Positions 16,395-23,936 of a stretch of DNA of 64,000 nucleotides are shown piece by piece. The translations under genes and the position numbers were made by a program. This DNA comes from Bacteroides acidifaciens (GTDB lineage Bacteria; Bacteroidota; Bacteroidia; Bacteroidales; Bacteroidaceae): assembly GCF_024623065.1 (NCBI RefSeq), contig NZ_JANJZR010000017.1, forward strand, positions 1 to 64,000, written 5' to 3'. A model generated the notes under the pieces. It was given only the letters and a program-made list of their open reading frames with translations. It ran no database searches and was not told the origin of the DNA. Position 1 is the stretch's first letter. Each line of letters begins with the position of its first letter.

Positions 16395-17459
16395 TTACTC
16401 CGTCAGCCGATGAAGCGTTATCACTACTATTTCTGCCGGAGCGCCGATACGGATCGGCACTTGTGAGGTGCCGATGCCATTGGTGACAATCAAAGGAATC
16501 TTTGCCGAGTTATAAGCCAGTCCGGTCACAAAACGATTGCCGTAATGCGAGGGCAGTATCGGAGCAACTCCAAAGATACGGACTTGTCCGCCATGTGTAT
16601 GCCCCGCCAAGGCGAGGTCGGTATTGGCTATCGAAACGTCTTCTATGTAATCCGGTGTGTGCACAAGCAGGATTACGAAGTCTTTGGGAGAAAGTGCCAA
16701 AGACGGTGATACGCCATTACGGGCAAGGTCGAAAGGATTGCGCACTCCGGCGATAAGAATCTGCTGGCCGTCTTTGCGAAGCGTATCCACTTTATGTTCC
16801 AACACACGCATTCCGTAATGTTCCATCGTACGTACAATATCATCGTGACAGCGTTCGTAGTCGTTATTTCCCATCACTCCGTAAGTTCCCATCGGTGTCT
16901 TTACACGCGAAAGTGCAGCAAACAAAGGTTCTACATATTCGCAGCCTTCCTGATAATCACCACCCATCAAAAGAACATCTGCCTTTTGAGCAATCAAAAG
17001 ATTAACAAGGCTGTTCAAGCCTTGTTCTTTGAATAAACTCTTATAGTGCAGGTCGGAAATGAAAGCAATGCGGAAACCCTCGAATGCTTCGGGAACGTCA
17101 CGGTGAGTAAAGTCATAGTTCACAACACGGTCTATACCTGCATAGGCAGAAGAGAGTTTGGTTGCCGAAGAGGTTATCTTTGTACCACGAAGCACCCAAT
17201 CTGAGTGTTTGTCGTCGATAACCGATTCTTGTTTTTTGGGTTTACGTGTCTTATTTTTCGAGACGTCCAAGTCTTTGAGTTGAGAATGGTCGGGGGTGAA
17301 TATTCCGGCAATGGAAACGGTTGTATCCGTTATATGTGCAGAGACAGAGTCCATGTTCAAGACAGGGCGCGGCAAAGTGGATACGACATTCTTTTTCGAT
17401 TTACAAGAAACCAGCAAAAGTAACGCCAACAACATAAAAGGGTATATCGTTTTCTTCAT
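16395..17459 (-). CDS. Calcineurin-like metallophosphoesterase lipoprotein
   Basis: 354 residues. A lipoprotein signal (MKKTIYPFML...LLLVSC, Cys at about 19) is followed by a linker and a metallophosphoesterase domain. The metal-binding blocks FISDLHY, GGDYQEG, GNNDYERC and GHTHGGQ are all present, so it should be active. The YkuE-like architecture suggests hydrolysis of lipid-head or nucleotide phosphates at the envelope; substrate unknown. It is a single gene, and its 3' end abuts the AAAGT repeat array. Confidence 0.88.
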   Translation of the reverse strand: MKKTIYPFMLLALLLLVSCKSKKNVVSTLPRPVLNMDSVSAHITDTTVSIAGIFTPDHSQLKDLDVSKNKTRKPKKQESVIDDKHSDWVLRGTKITSSATKLSSAYAGIDRVVNYDFTHRDVPEAFEGFRIAFISDLHYKSLFKEQGLNSLVNLLIAQKADVLLMGGDYQEGCEYVEPLFAALSRVKTPMGTYGVMGNNDYERCHDDIVRTMEHYGMRVLEHKVDTLRKDGQQILIAGVRNPFDLARNGVSPSLALSPKDFVILLVHTPDYIEDVSIANTDLALAGHTHGGQVRIFGVAPILPSHYGNRFVTGLAYNSAKIPLIVTNGIGTSQVPIRIGAPAEIVVITLHRLTE

Positions 17460-17514
17460 TTTCCCGTTTATAAATGCAGATGATTGAATGGAACCAACAA
17501 GTTCATATTTTCTT

Positions 17515-18435
17515 TCAGATTCTCTCTATTTCCCCAATCGGAAGCCCTGTGTATTTGGAAATCACGTCATCAGGCAATCCGTCCGACTTCATCTTCCTGA
17601 CTATTTCCATTTTTTCTTCTTCACGGCCTTTTTCCACCCCTTCTTTCAGTCCTTTTTCCAACCCTTCTTTCAGCCCTTTTTCCAACCCTTCTTCATGTCC
17701 TTCTTTCCGTGCCGTATTCACAGCATTTACGATATCCCGATACGCTTTCACGCTGTCTTCATATTCTCTCAACTGTTTTGGGGTGAAACGGGCTATTGAA
17801 GCAGCTTCGAACAAACGGTTGAAGACGCGTTCCTGCAACGCAGCCGGACGTTCCAACAGACGGGACAGATTCTTCAGGACGAATATCCATTTTTCGAACA
17901 ATGTTTTCAGTTCATCTTCCGTCTTGGTAAACTTGGGGAGTTCCAGATAGATGAATGTAAGTTTGTCGTAGAATACTTTCCGGGTGTTTACATCCATCAA
18001 TTTTACCTCATGATGGAAATAATCCTTTGAATTCTTGTCTTCATCGAACACAAAATTGAGTATTCCTACCGTATAGACCGATTCGAGCCGATAATCCCAA
18101 TCTCCCCGTTTGGCCTGTTCGCGGATGGGGAAGGTGGAATAATAGACACTGCGGTCTTTGAAGAATTGCTGGAACACATTTTGCATTTCAACAATGAATT
18201 TTTCACCGCTTTCCGTTTCGCAATACACATCAAAGATGGCACGGCGGTCTTCTTTACGAATACCCAGTTGCTCGCTGTTAAGATAAGTAAGGTCTTTGAT
18301 GATATATGTCCCATGAAAAAGCGCGTTCAGAAAGCCGATTAGCAGTTCTTTGTTCATGGGCGTTCCGAAAAGGTATTTGAATCCGAAATCGGTTCTCGGG
18401 TCAATATATCGTTCTTTCCATTCACTTATTGGCAT
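17515..18435 (-). CDS. Rpn-type PD-(D/E)XK nuclease family protein
   Basis: 306 residues from MPISEWKERY; an ATG two codons upstream (18441) is equally possible. The start RYIDPRTDFGFKYLFG and the core FDVYCETESGEKFIVEMQN (D...ExQ) mark the PDDEXK_2/Rpn family, annotated as transposase-related or recombination-promoting nuclease. The C-terminal third has EGLEKGLK repeats encoded by near-identical DNA repeats (17622-17700), typical of this family and prone to length change. Bacteroides genomes carry many paralogues. Role unproven. Confidence 0.85.
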   Translation of the reverse strand: MPISEWKERYIDPRTDFGFKYLFGTPMNKELLIGFLNALFHGTYIIKDLTYLNSEQLGIRKEDRRAIFDVYCETESGEKFIVEMQNVFQQFFKDRSVYYSTFPIREQAKRGDWDYRLESVYTVGILNFVFDEDKNSKDYFHHEVKLMDVNTRKVFYDKLTFIYLELPKFTKTEDELKTLFEKWIFVLKNLSRLLERPAALQERVFNRLFEAASIARFTPKQLREYEDSVKAYRDIVNAVNTARKEGHEEGLEKGLKEGLEKGLKEGVEKGREEEKMEIVRKMKSDGLPDDVISKYTGLPIGEIERI

Positions 18436-18441
18436 AAACAT

Positions 18442-19004
18442 GAGGTTTAAATAATTAGAGAGCAAAGATAAGTGTTTTAATTTGATATCCGATACACTCA
18501 ATGAAAGATTATATCGGATGACAGATTATTCATATCTGTTATTTTCGTACGTTTCTTCTCAATCAGTCCACCGCTACCTAATCAGTCCACTACTACCGGT
18601 TCTCACAGGAAGCGGCACTTCTCTTCCAGTCTATTAATAGAAAACTTCTTCTCCATTAAATATAAACATCGTCTCATCAAATAGAAAACTTATCTTCAAT
18701 TAATCATAAACTATAAACGCAAGCTTTGATTATAAAAACGCAAGTTTTGATTCTATAAATGCAAGCTTCATTTATAAAAACAAAACTTGCGTTTATAGTT
18801 TGGATTTAAACAAGAAAAAGTTTATAATTAGAAGAGAAGAAGTTTGTTATTAATATAGAAGAAGTTTGCTTTTAATAGACAAGCACTCATCTATTAATAC
18901 TCTTGCCCGCAACTACAACACCGCATAAGTTGACAAAACTCTGTTTCGCAACACGTCTATTCAATTTATCACTGCTGAATATAAGACAGATTCAGCATTT
19001 TCAA
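18442..19004. other. Gene-free region with 21-bp tandem phrases
   Basis: There is no supported gene. From about 18630 to 18917 the DNA is built of successive ~21-bp phrases: GCAAGCTTTGAT at 18719, GCAAGTTTTGAT at 18740, GCAAGCTTCAT at 18761, CAAAACTTGC at 18781; then AGAAGTTTG at 18839 and 18860. Bases 18861-18917 match the window edge (18-74). Earlier CAGTCCAC phrases (18564-18590) repeat too. Confidence 0.7.
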
Positions 19005-19012
19005 TATCTTTG
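19005..19012 (+). promoter_or_regulatory. Possible -7 box
   Basis: TATCTTTG fits TAnnTTTG. If used, the transcript would run through the palindrome at 19209-19332 to the gene at 19380, giving a ~360-nt leader. No -33 box is clear. Confidence 0.35.
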
Positions 19013-19208
19013 TGCCGGAAACGTAAGTATTAACCCTTTAAAACAGTATGCGAATGAATTGAATAAACAGGAATCAGACATTTAGAGAAACATTTGCAAA
19101 TTTTGCAAAAGGATTTCCACAGAATGAATTAAACAATAAGTAATAATCACGGAAAGCGTTCCTGTTCATACTTGAAAATATTGAATTGAGCTTTTAGCTC
19201 TTGTTCTC

Positions 19209-19332
19209 CTTCATTTGAATACCGCCAATATTCGCTACGCGAGAACAAGCAGACTGAAGGTTCACGTCCATAAGGCGTGGACCATTCTGTGCTTGTTGCG
19301 TAGCAGGTCACTTGGCGGTAACCAAAATGAAG
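19209..19332. other. Long imperfect palindrome / structured RNA candidate
   Basis: A multi-stem fold is visible: CTTCATTTG/CAAAATGAAG (one bulge); TACCGCCAA (19220-19228)/TTGGCGGTA (19312-19320); GCTACGC (19234-19240)/GCGTAGC (19298-19304); AACAAGCA (19244-19251)/TGCTTGTT (19290-19297) with a GAG bulge; and an apical 10-bp stem GGTTCACGTC (19259-19268)/GGCGTGGACC (19274-19283) with a CATAA loop. Over 40 base pairs in 124 nt. It could be a 5' regulatory RNA of the gene at 19380, a cruciform DNA site or a mobile palindromic unit. It does not fit the attC core consensus. Confidence 0.7.
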
Positions 19333-19379
19333 ACAAGTAATGAATGGTTGCACGCCTTTCTTATAAACAAGAAATAACA

Positions 19380-20087
19380 ATGAACAAGATTTTATCAGTT
19401 GTGATGCTACTCACCATTTCTACAATTTTATATGCACAAAAAGACGTGACACGATTTCTTGGCATCCCTGTTGATGGCAGCAAATCGGAAATGATACAGA
19501 AACTGAAAGCTAAAGGATATCGATACAATAGTACATTGGATTGTCTGGAAGGAGAATTTAATGGCAGCCAAGTACATTTGAGCGTAGTGACCAATAATAA
19601 TAAGGTATGGCGAATTGTAGTCATGGATGCAGTACCATCAAATGAAGCTGACATCAGAATAAGATTTAACGCACTCTGCCGACAATTTAAAAAGAATCAA
19701 AGATACATACCAGTTTCATCATCTTCCGATTACTATTTATTTGAAGATGAAAATATATCTTATGAAATGACAGTCAAGAACAAACGATATGAAGCTATTT
19801 ATAACCAAATACCTACCGTAACTGAGCCCATAAACAAAGTACTTCCGGACATGCTAAAGCAAAAACTGGATAATGAGGAACTTCTAAATTTAAAAAAATA
19901 TATTCTTTCAAAATATACAGCAGAGCTAATCGCAGACAATACAAAATGGGAACAAATTATATATGAATCATTAGAAGCTATTTATAAAAATTCAGTATGG
20001 TTTATGATAGACCAACAATACGGCGAATACAGAATCGTGATGTTTTATGACAACGAGCATAACCGTTCAAACGGAGAAGACTTGTAA
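19380..20087 (+). CDS. Secreted protein of unknown function
   Basis: 235 residues from MNKILSVVML; the frame extends upstream to 19344 but the signal peptide (cleavage after LYAQ) fixes the start. The mature part begins KDVTRFLGIPVDGSKSEMIQ and is rich in Lys/Asn/Tyr. It looks like a Bacteroides secreted family (FLGIPVDG...KLKAKGY...LEGEFNG) often found in several copies per genome. Codon use is AT-richer than that of flanking housekeeping genes. The upstream palindrome may regulate it. No function can be assigned. Confidence 0.7.
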   Translation: MNKILSVVMLLTISTILYAQKDVTRFLGIPVDGSKSEMIQKLKAKGYRYNSTLDCLEGEFNGSQVHLSVVTNNNKVWRIVVMDAVPSNEADIRIRFNALCRQFKKNQRYIPVSSSSDYYLFEDENISYEMTVKNKRYEAIYNQIPTVTEPINKVLPDMLKQKLDNEELLNLKKYILSKYTAELIADNTKWEQIIYESLEAIYKNSVWFMIDQQYGEYRIVMFYDNEHNRSNGEDL

Positions 20088-20183
20088 CCATCATGACCGT
20101 CTTCATTCCTGTGAATGACGTTGTGTATTCTTTCGACTGGGATGTGAGGTAAAAGTAATAGAGAATTATTTCCCAAATAGTGT

Positions 20184-20191
20184 TATCTTTG
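20184..20191 (+). promoter_or_regulatory. -7 box of menA
   Basis: TATCTTTG matches the -7 consensus, 55 bp before the menA ATG at 20247. Confidence 0.5.
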
Positions 20192-20246
20192 TCCGTCAAA
20201 ACTTTTATGGAATATAAAAGTACGGAAACAAAAAGAAGATAACAGC

Positions 20247-21185
20247 ATGGAAGAAGCAGAACGCAACAGCAGGAAAGATGTAAAACGTAACAGCATGGAA
20301 GAAGTAAAGTGTAACTCATTGCAAGCATGGATATTAGCAGCACGTCCTAAAACACTCACAGGAGCCATTACACCCGTCTTGATAGGTACGGCACTCGCCA
20401 CGATGGACGGACATTTTCATTGGTTGCCCGCACTCGTCTGCTGCCTGTTTGCGGGTTTGATGCAGATTGCCGCCAATTTCATCAATGACCTTTTCGACTT
20501 CCTCAAAGGAACCGACCGCGAAGACCGTCTAGGCCCGGAACGTGCCTGCGCGCAAGGCTGGATTTCTCCGCAAGCGATGAAAACAGGAATCATTGCGACT
20601 GTCGCTCTTGCCTGTCTTATCGGTTGCACACTGCTTTTCTTTGCAGGATGGGAGCTGATTATCGTAGGGATACTTTGCGTACTGTTTGCCTTTCTTTACA
20701 CCACAGGTCCCTACCCCCTCTCCTACAATGGCTGGGGAGATGTGCTGGTTATCATCTTTTTCGGATTCGTACCCGTGGGCGGAACTTATTATGTGCAAGC
20801 ATTGACATGGACACCGGACGTCACCATCGCTTCCCTTGTCTGCGGACTACTTATCGATACCCTATTGGTGGTGAACAACTATCGCGACCGCGAAGCGGAC
20901 GCACAGAGCGGAAAACGGACGGTTATCGTCCGCTTCGGCGAGAAGTTCGGACGCTACTTTTATTTGTCACTGGGGATTGCCGCTTCTCTTCTCTGCCTGT
21001 ACTTTCTTTTTGAAGGACATATCTATGCCGCCCTTCTCCCGCAGCTTTACCTGATTCCGCACGTACTCACCTGGAGACGGATGGTAAAGATACATAGCGG
21101 TAAAAAATTAAACAGCATATTAGGCGAGACTTCGCGCAATATGCTGCTTATGGGTATTCTTTTATCAATCGGAATGGTTCTTTAA
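20247..21185 (+). CDS. menA: 1,4-dihydroxy-2-naphthoate polyprenyltransferase
   Basis: 312 residues. It attaches a polyprenyl chain to DHNA in menaquinone synthesis at the inner membrane. UbiA-family motifs are NFINDLFDFLKGTDR (first Asp-rich site) and NNYRDREADAQSGKRT (second), with about eight hydrophobic helices. The conserved region starts SLQAWILAARPKTLTGA. The first 16 residues are partly a duplication: AACAGCATGGAAGAAG recurs 48 bp apart, so ATG 20295 (MEEVKCNS) may be the older start. Complete. Confidence 0.93.
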   Translation: MEEAERNSRKDVKRNSMEEVKCNSLQAWILAARPKTLTGAITPVLIGTALATMDGHFHWLPALVCCLFAGLMQIAANFINDLFDFLKGTDREDRLGPERACAQGWISPQAMKTGIIATVALACLIGCTLLFFAGWELIIVGILCVLFAFLYTTGPYPLSYNGWGDVLVIIFFGFVPVGGTYYVQALTWTPDVTIASLVCGLLIDTLLVVNNYRDREADAQSGKRTVIVRFGEKFGRYFYLSLGIAASLLCLYFLFEGHIYAALLPQLYLIPHVLTWRRMVKIHSGKKLNSILGETSRNMLLMGILLSIGMVL

Positions 21186-21231
21186 AAATGAAGAATAAAG
21201 AAAACTCTTCATTCAATTTAAGAACTCTTCT

Positions 21232-22368
21232 TTATTTTCCGTACATCTTTTCGTAATAACCCTGATAATCGCCACTGGTAACTTCTTCCACCCAAGCCTG
21301 GTTTTCCAAGTACCATTCGATGGTCTTGACAATCCCGACTTCGAATTTCGTCTCCGGACGCCAGCCTAAGGCATTGGTAATCTTCGTCGGGTCGATGGCA
21401 TAACGCTGGTCGTGTCCCAAACGGTCTTTGACGAAAGTAATCAGGTCTTCGTTAATCCAGTCGATAGATATTTCACCGTTGGCATCCTTCACTTTCTTCT
21501 TGAGAATCTTGCGATATTCGGAGTTATCTGCCATCAGGCGGTGAATGGTAGCGATAGTCAGCTTCACGATTTCAAGGTTGGTCTTCTCGTTGTGTCCGCC
21601 TACGTTATATACTTCGCCTTCCTTGCCTTCGCGCACAACGAGGTCGATAGCCTTGCAGTGGTCTTCCACGTAGAGCCAGTCGCGCACGTTGCTGCCGTCA
21701 CCGTAGACGGGCAGACGCTTTCCTTCAAGGATATTCTTGATAATCAACGGAATCAGTTTCTCCGGAAAATGATACGGCCCGTAGTTATTAGAGCAACGGG
21801 TAATCGTAACCGGCATTTTATACGTATCGCGGTAAGCCATTACGAACATATCGGCACTCGTTTTGGAAGCGCTGTACGGGCTGTGAGGACAAAGCGGGGT
21901 CGTTTCGGTGAAATAACCTTCGGCTCCGAGCGAGCCATACACTTCGTCGGTAGACACCTGATGATAGCGCACCCCCCTTCTCCAGGTCGGATACCCCTGT
22001 TCGTCTTTACCCATCACCCATGCACGACGTGCACAGTCCAGCAGGTTCTGTGTTCCGAGGATATTCGTAATCAGAAACAGTTGCGGATTTTCGATGCTGC
22101 GGTCCACATGACTTTCGGCAGCAAAATTCACTACATAGTCAAAGCGATACTCAGCAAAAAGACCATCTACGACATCGCGGTTACAAATATCTCCCTTGAT
22201 AAAGAAACAGCGTTCGTTGTCAATGTCTTTGGCAATCGTTCCCAAGTTACCTGCATACGTCAGAGCGTCCAGTATCACGACTTTGACATCGCTGTATTTG
22301 GCTAAGATGTACTTGACGTAATTCGCACCGATAAAACCTGCGGCACCGGTCACTAGATAAGTTTTCAT
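21232..22368 (-). CDS. rfbB: dTDP-glucose 4,6-dehydratase
   Basis: 378 residues. It converts dTDP-glucose to the 4-keto-6-deoxy intermediate for rhamnose and other deoxysugars of surface glycans. The NAD-binding GAAGFIGANY is near residues 8-17, the catalytic TDEVYG around residue 145, and the active-site YSASK follows SPHSP-type sequence. It lies 21 bp after rfbA on the same strand. rfbC and rfbD are not adjacent here. The tail is longer than the E. coli form, as usual in Bacteroides. Confidence 0.95.
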   Translation of the reverse strand: MKTYLVTGAAGFIGANYVKYILAKYSDVKVVILDALTYAGNLGTIAKDIDNERCFFIKGDICNRDVVDGLFAEYRFDYVVNFAAESHVDRSIENPQLFLITNILGTQNLLDCARRAWVMGKDEQGYPTWRRGVRYHQVSTDEVYGSLGAEGYFTETTPLCPHSPYSASKTSADMFVMAYRDTYKMPVTITRCSNNYGPYHFPEKLIPLIIKNILEGKRLPVYGDGSNVRDWLYVEDHCKAIDLVVREGKEGEVYNVGGHNEKTNLEIVKLTIATIHRLMADNSEYRKILKKKVKDANGEISIDWINEDLITFVKDRLGHDQRYAIDPTKITNALGWRPETKFEVGIVKTIEWYLENQAWVEEVTSGDYQGYYEKMYGK

Positions 22369-22389
22369 ATTTTATTTATTATGTTGATT

Positions 22390-23259
22390 TTAGGATTGTT
22401 TTGCCAGTTCGATGAGGTATTTGCCATACTCGGTCTTTTCGAGCCGTTGTCCCAACAGAAGCAGTTGCTCGGTCGGAATCCATCCTTGACGCCAAGCTAT
22501 TTCTTCAATACAACTGACGTAGAATCCCTGACGGTTCTGAATGGTAGCCACGAAGTTGGAAGCCTCGAGCAGACTGTCGCAATTTCCCGTATCCAGCCAG
22601 GCGAATCCGCGTCCGAACAGCTCGACTTTCAACGTACCTTCTTCCAGATAAAGACGGTTCAAATCCGTTATTTCATATTCTCCACGAGCCGAAGGGCGAA
22701 GAGCCGCCGCTTTTTCAGTCACGCTGCCATCATAAAAGTAGAGTCCGGGTACGGCATAATGGCTTTTCGGAATTTTCGGCTTTTCTTCCAGGGAAATTAC
22801 ATTCCCCTGTCCGTCAAATTCCACCACCCCGTAGGCACGCGGGTCTTTCACATAATAGCCGAAGATGCAGGCTCCTTTCTCCATACTTACCGCCCGGCGG
22901 AGCATGACAGAGAAGCCTTGTCCGTAGAACATATTATCGCCAAGAATCAGACAGCCCGGTTCGCCGTTCAGAAAGTCGGCCCCCAGGACAAAAGCCTGTG
23001 CCAGTCCGTTGGGTTGCTCCTGAATCTTATAAGAAAAGGACATTCCCAATTCCTCACCCGTCCCCAGCAAGTCGCGGAACATCGGCAAGTCACGTGGAGT
23101 AGAGATAACCAACACCTCGCGTATGCCTGCCAACATCAGTGTGGACAGCGGATAGTAAATCATCGGCTTGTCATACACAGGCATAATCTGTTTGGAAATC
23201 GCTTTGGAAAGAGGATAAAGGCGTGTAGCACTCCCTCCGGCAAGAATAATTCCTTTCAT
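22390..23259 (-). CDS. rfbA: Glucose-1-phosphate thymidylyltransferase
   Basis: 289 residues. It makes dTDP-glucose from glucose-1-phosphate and dTTP, one step before RfbB. The nucleotide-binding start [17 protein letters not shown] and [16 protein letters not shown] are canonical, as are [12 protein letters not shown] and [20 protein letters not shown]. It is the first gene of a two-gene rfbA-rfbB unit. Confidence 0.96.
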   Translation of the reverse strand: MKGIILAGGSATRLYPLSKAISKQIMPVYDKPMIYYPLSTLMLAGIREVLVISTPRDLPMFRDLLGTGEELGMSFSYKIQEQPNGLAQAFVLGADFLNGEPGCLILGDNMFYGQGFSVMLRRAVSMEKGACIFGYYVKDPRAYGVVEFDGQGNVISLEEKPKIPKSHYAVPGLYFYDGSVTEKAAALRPSARGEYEITDLNRLYLEEGTLKVELFGRGFAWLDTGNCDSLLEASNFVATIQNRQGFYVSCIEEIAWRQGWIPTEQLLLLGQRLEKTEYGKYLIELAKQS

Positions 23260-23386
23260 GTTCGTCTAAGTTAATTCATTAACTGTGTGCAAAGGTCGGA
23301 AAGAAATCTGAGATGGCAAAAATAATGTGTCATTATTTCAATGCGCCGCTATGCCGATTCTTGCCTGCAACTCATATGATGAAGCA

Positions 23387-23881
23387 TCATTTATCCGCCA
23401 GCTCGATTACTTCCAAGTCGCTGAACGCCCCCTGGTTGATAACAAAACGCACCAACGTCCGCACCTTATGGAAACCGGACATCCCTGCCGCTCCCGGATT
23501 GATGTGCAGCATATCCAGTGTTTTGTCATATTTCACCTTTAATATATGAGAGTGTCCGCTGATGAAAAGTTTTGGCGGACGAGCCATCAGGCTGCCGATA
23601 ATCGAAGGGTCATACTTCCCCGGATAACCACCGATATGCTTTATCAGCACTTCCGCACCATCCACCGTAAAACGGTTGACCTGCGGAAACAGTTTCCGGA
23701 GTTCTTGTCCGTCGATATTTCCATAGACGGCACGGAACGGGCGAAACGCCGCCAACTTCTCCGCAACGTCCACTGAGCCAATGTCTCCGGCATGCCAAAT
23801 CTCGTCACACGGCTCAAAATATTCCAAGTATTTCTCGTCCCAGCAAGCGTGAGTATCAGATAATAATCCAATTCTTGTCAT
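23387..23881 (-). CDS. YfcE/MJ0936-type metallophosphoesterase
   Basis: 164 residues, soluble, no signal peptide. Metal-binding blocks are GLLSDTHAC, HAGDIGS, VYGNIDGQE and ISGHSH, the small phosphodiesterase pattern of YfcE/MJ0936. The natural substrate is unknown. It is divergent from ppk1, with the two promoters overlapping between 23903 and 23919. Confidence 0.88.
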   Translation of the reverse strand: MTRIGLLSDTHACWDEKYLEYFEPCDEIWHAGDIGSVDVAEKLAAFRPFRAVYGNIDGQELRKLFPQVNRFTVDGAEVLIKHIGGYPGKYDPSIIGSLMARPPKLFISGHSHILKVKYDKTLDMLHINPGAAGMSGFHKVRTLVRFVINQGAFSDLEVIELADK

Positions 23882-23888
23882 AAAATTC

Positions 23889-23919
23889 TTTGTTTAATCC
23901 CACAAAGATACTATATTTG
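23889..23919 (+). promoter_or_regulatory. Promoter of ppk1 with both boxes
   Basis: TTTG (23889-23892), 19 bp, then TATATTTG (23912-23919): exact consensus and spacing for the Bacteroides primary sigma factor. The ATG is 17 bp further on. On the minus strand, TATCTTTG (23910-23903) faces the phosphoesterase gene, so the divergent -7 elements are interleaved. Confidence 0.7.
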
Positions 23920-23936
23920 GAAAAATCTTAAAGTAC

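Noticed and set aside
19209-19332. Integron attC site
   Set aside because: No RYYYAAC...GTTRRRY core pair at the stem ends, no integrase and no cassette array nearby.
19147-19380. 77-codon minus-strand frame
   Set aside because: It runs through the long palindrome; the base-pairing accounts for the sequence better than coding does, and no family is recognisable.
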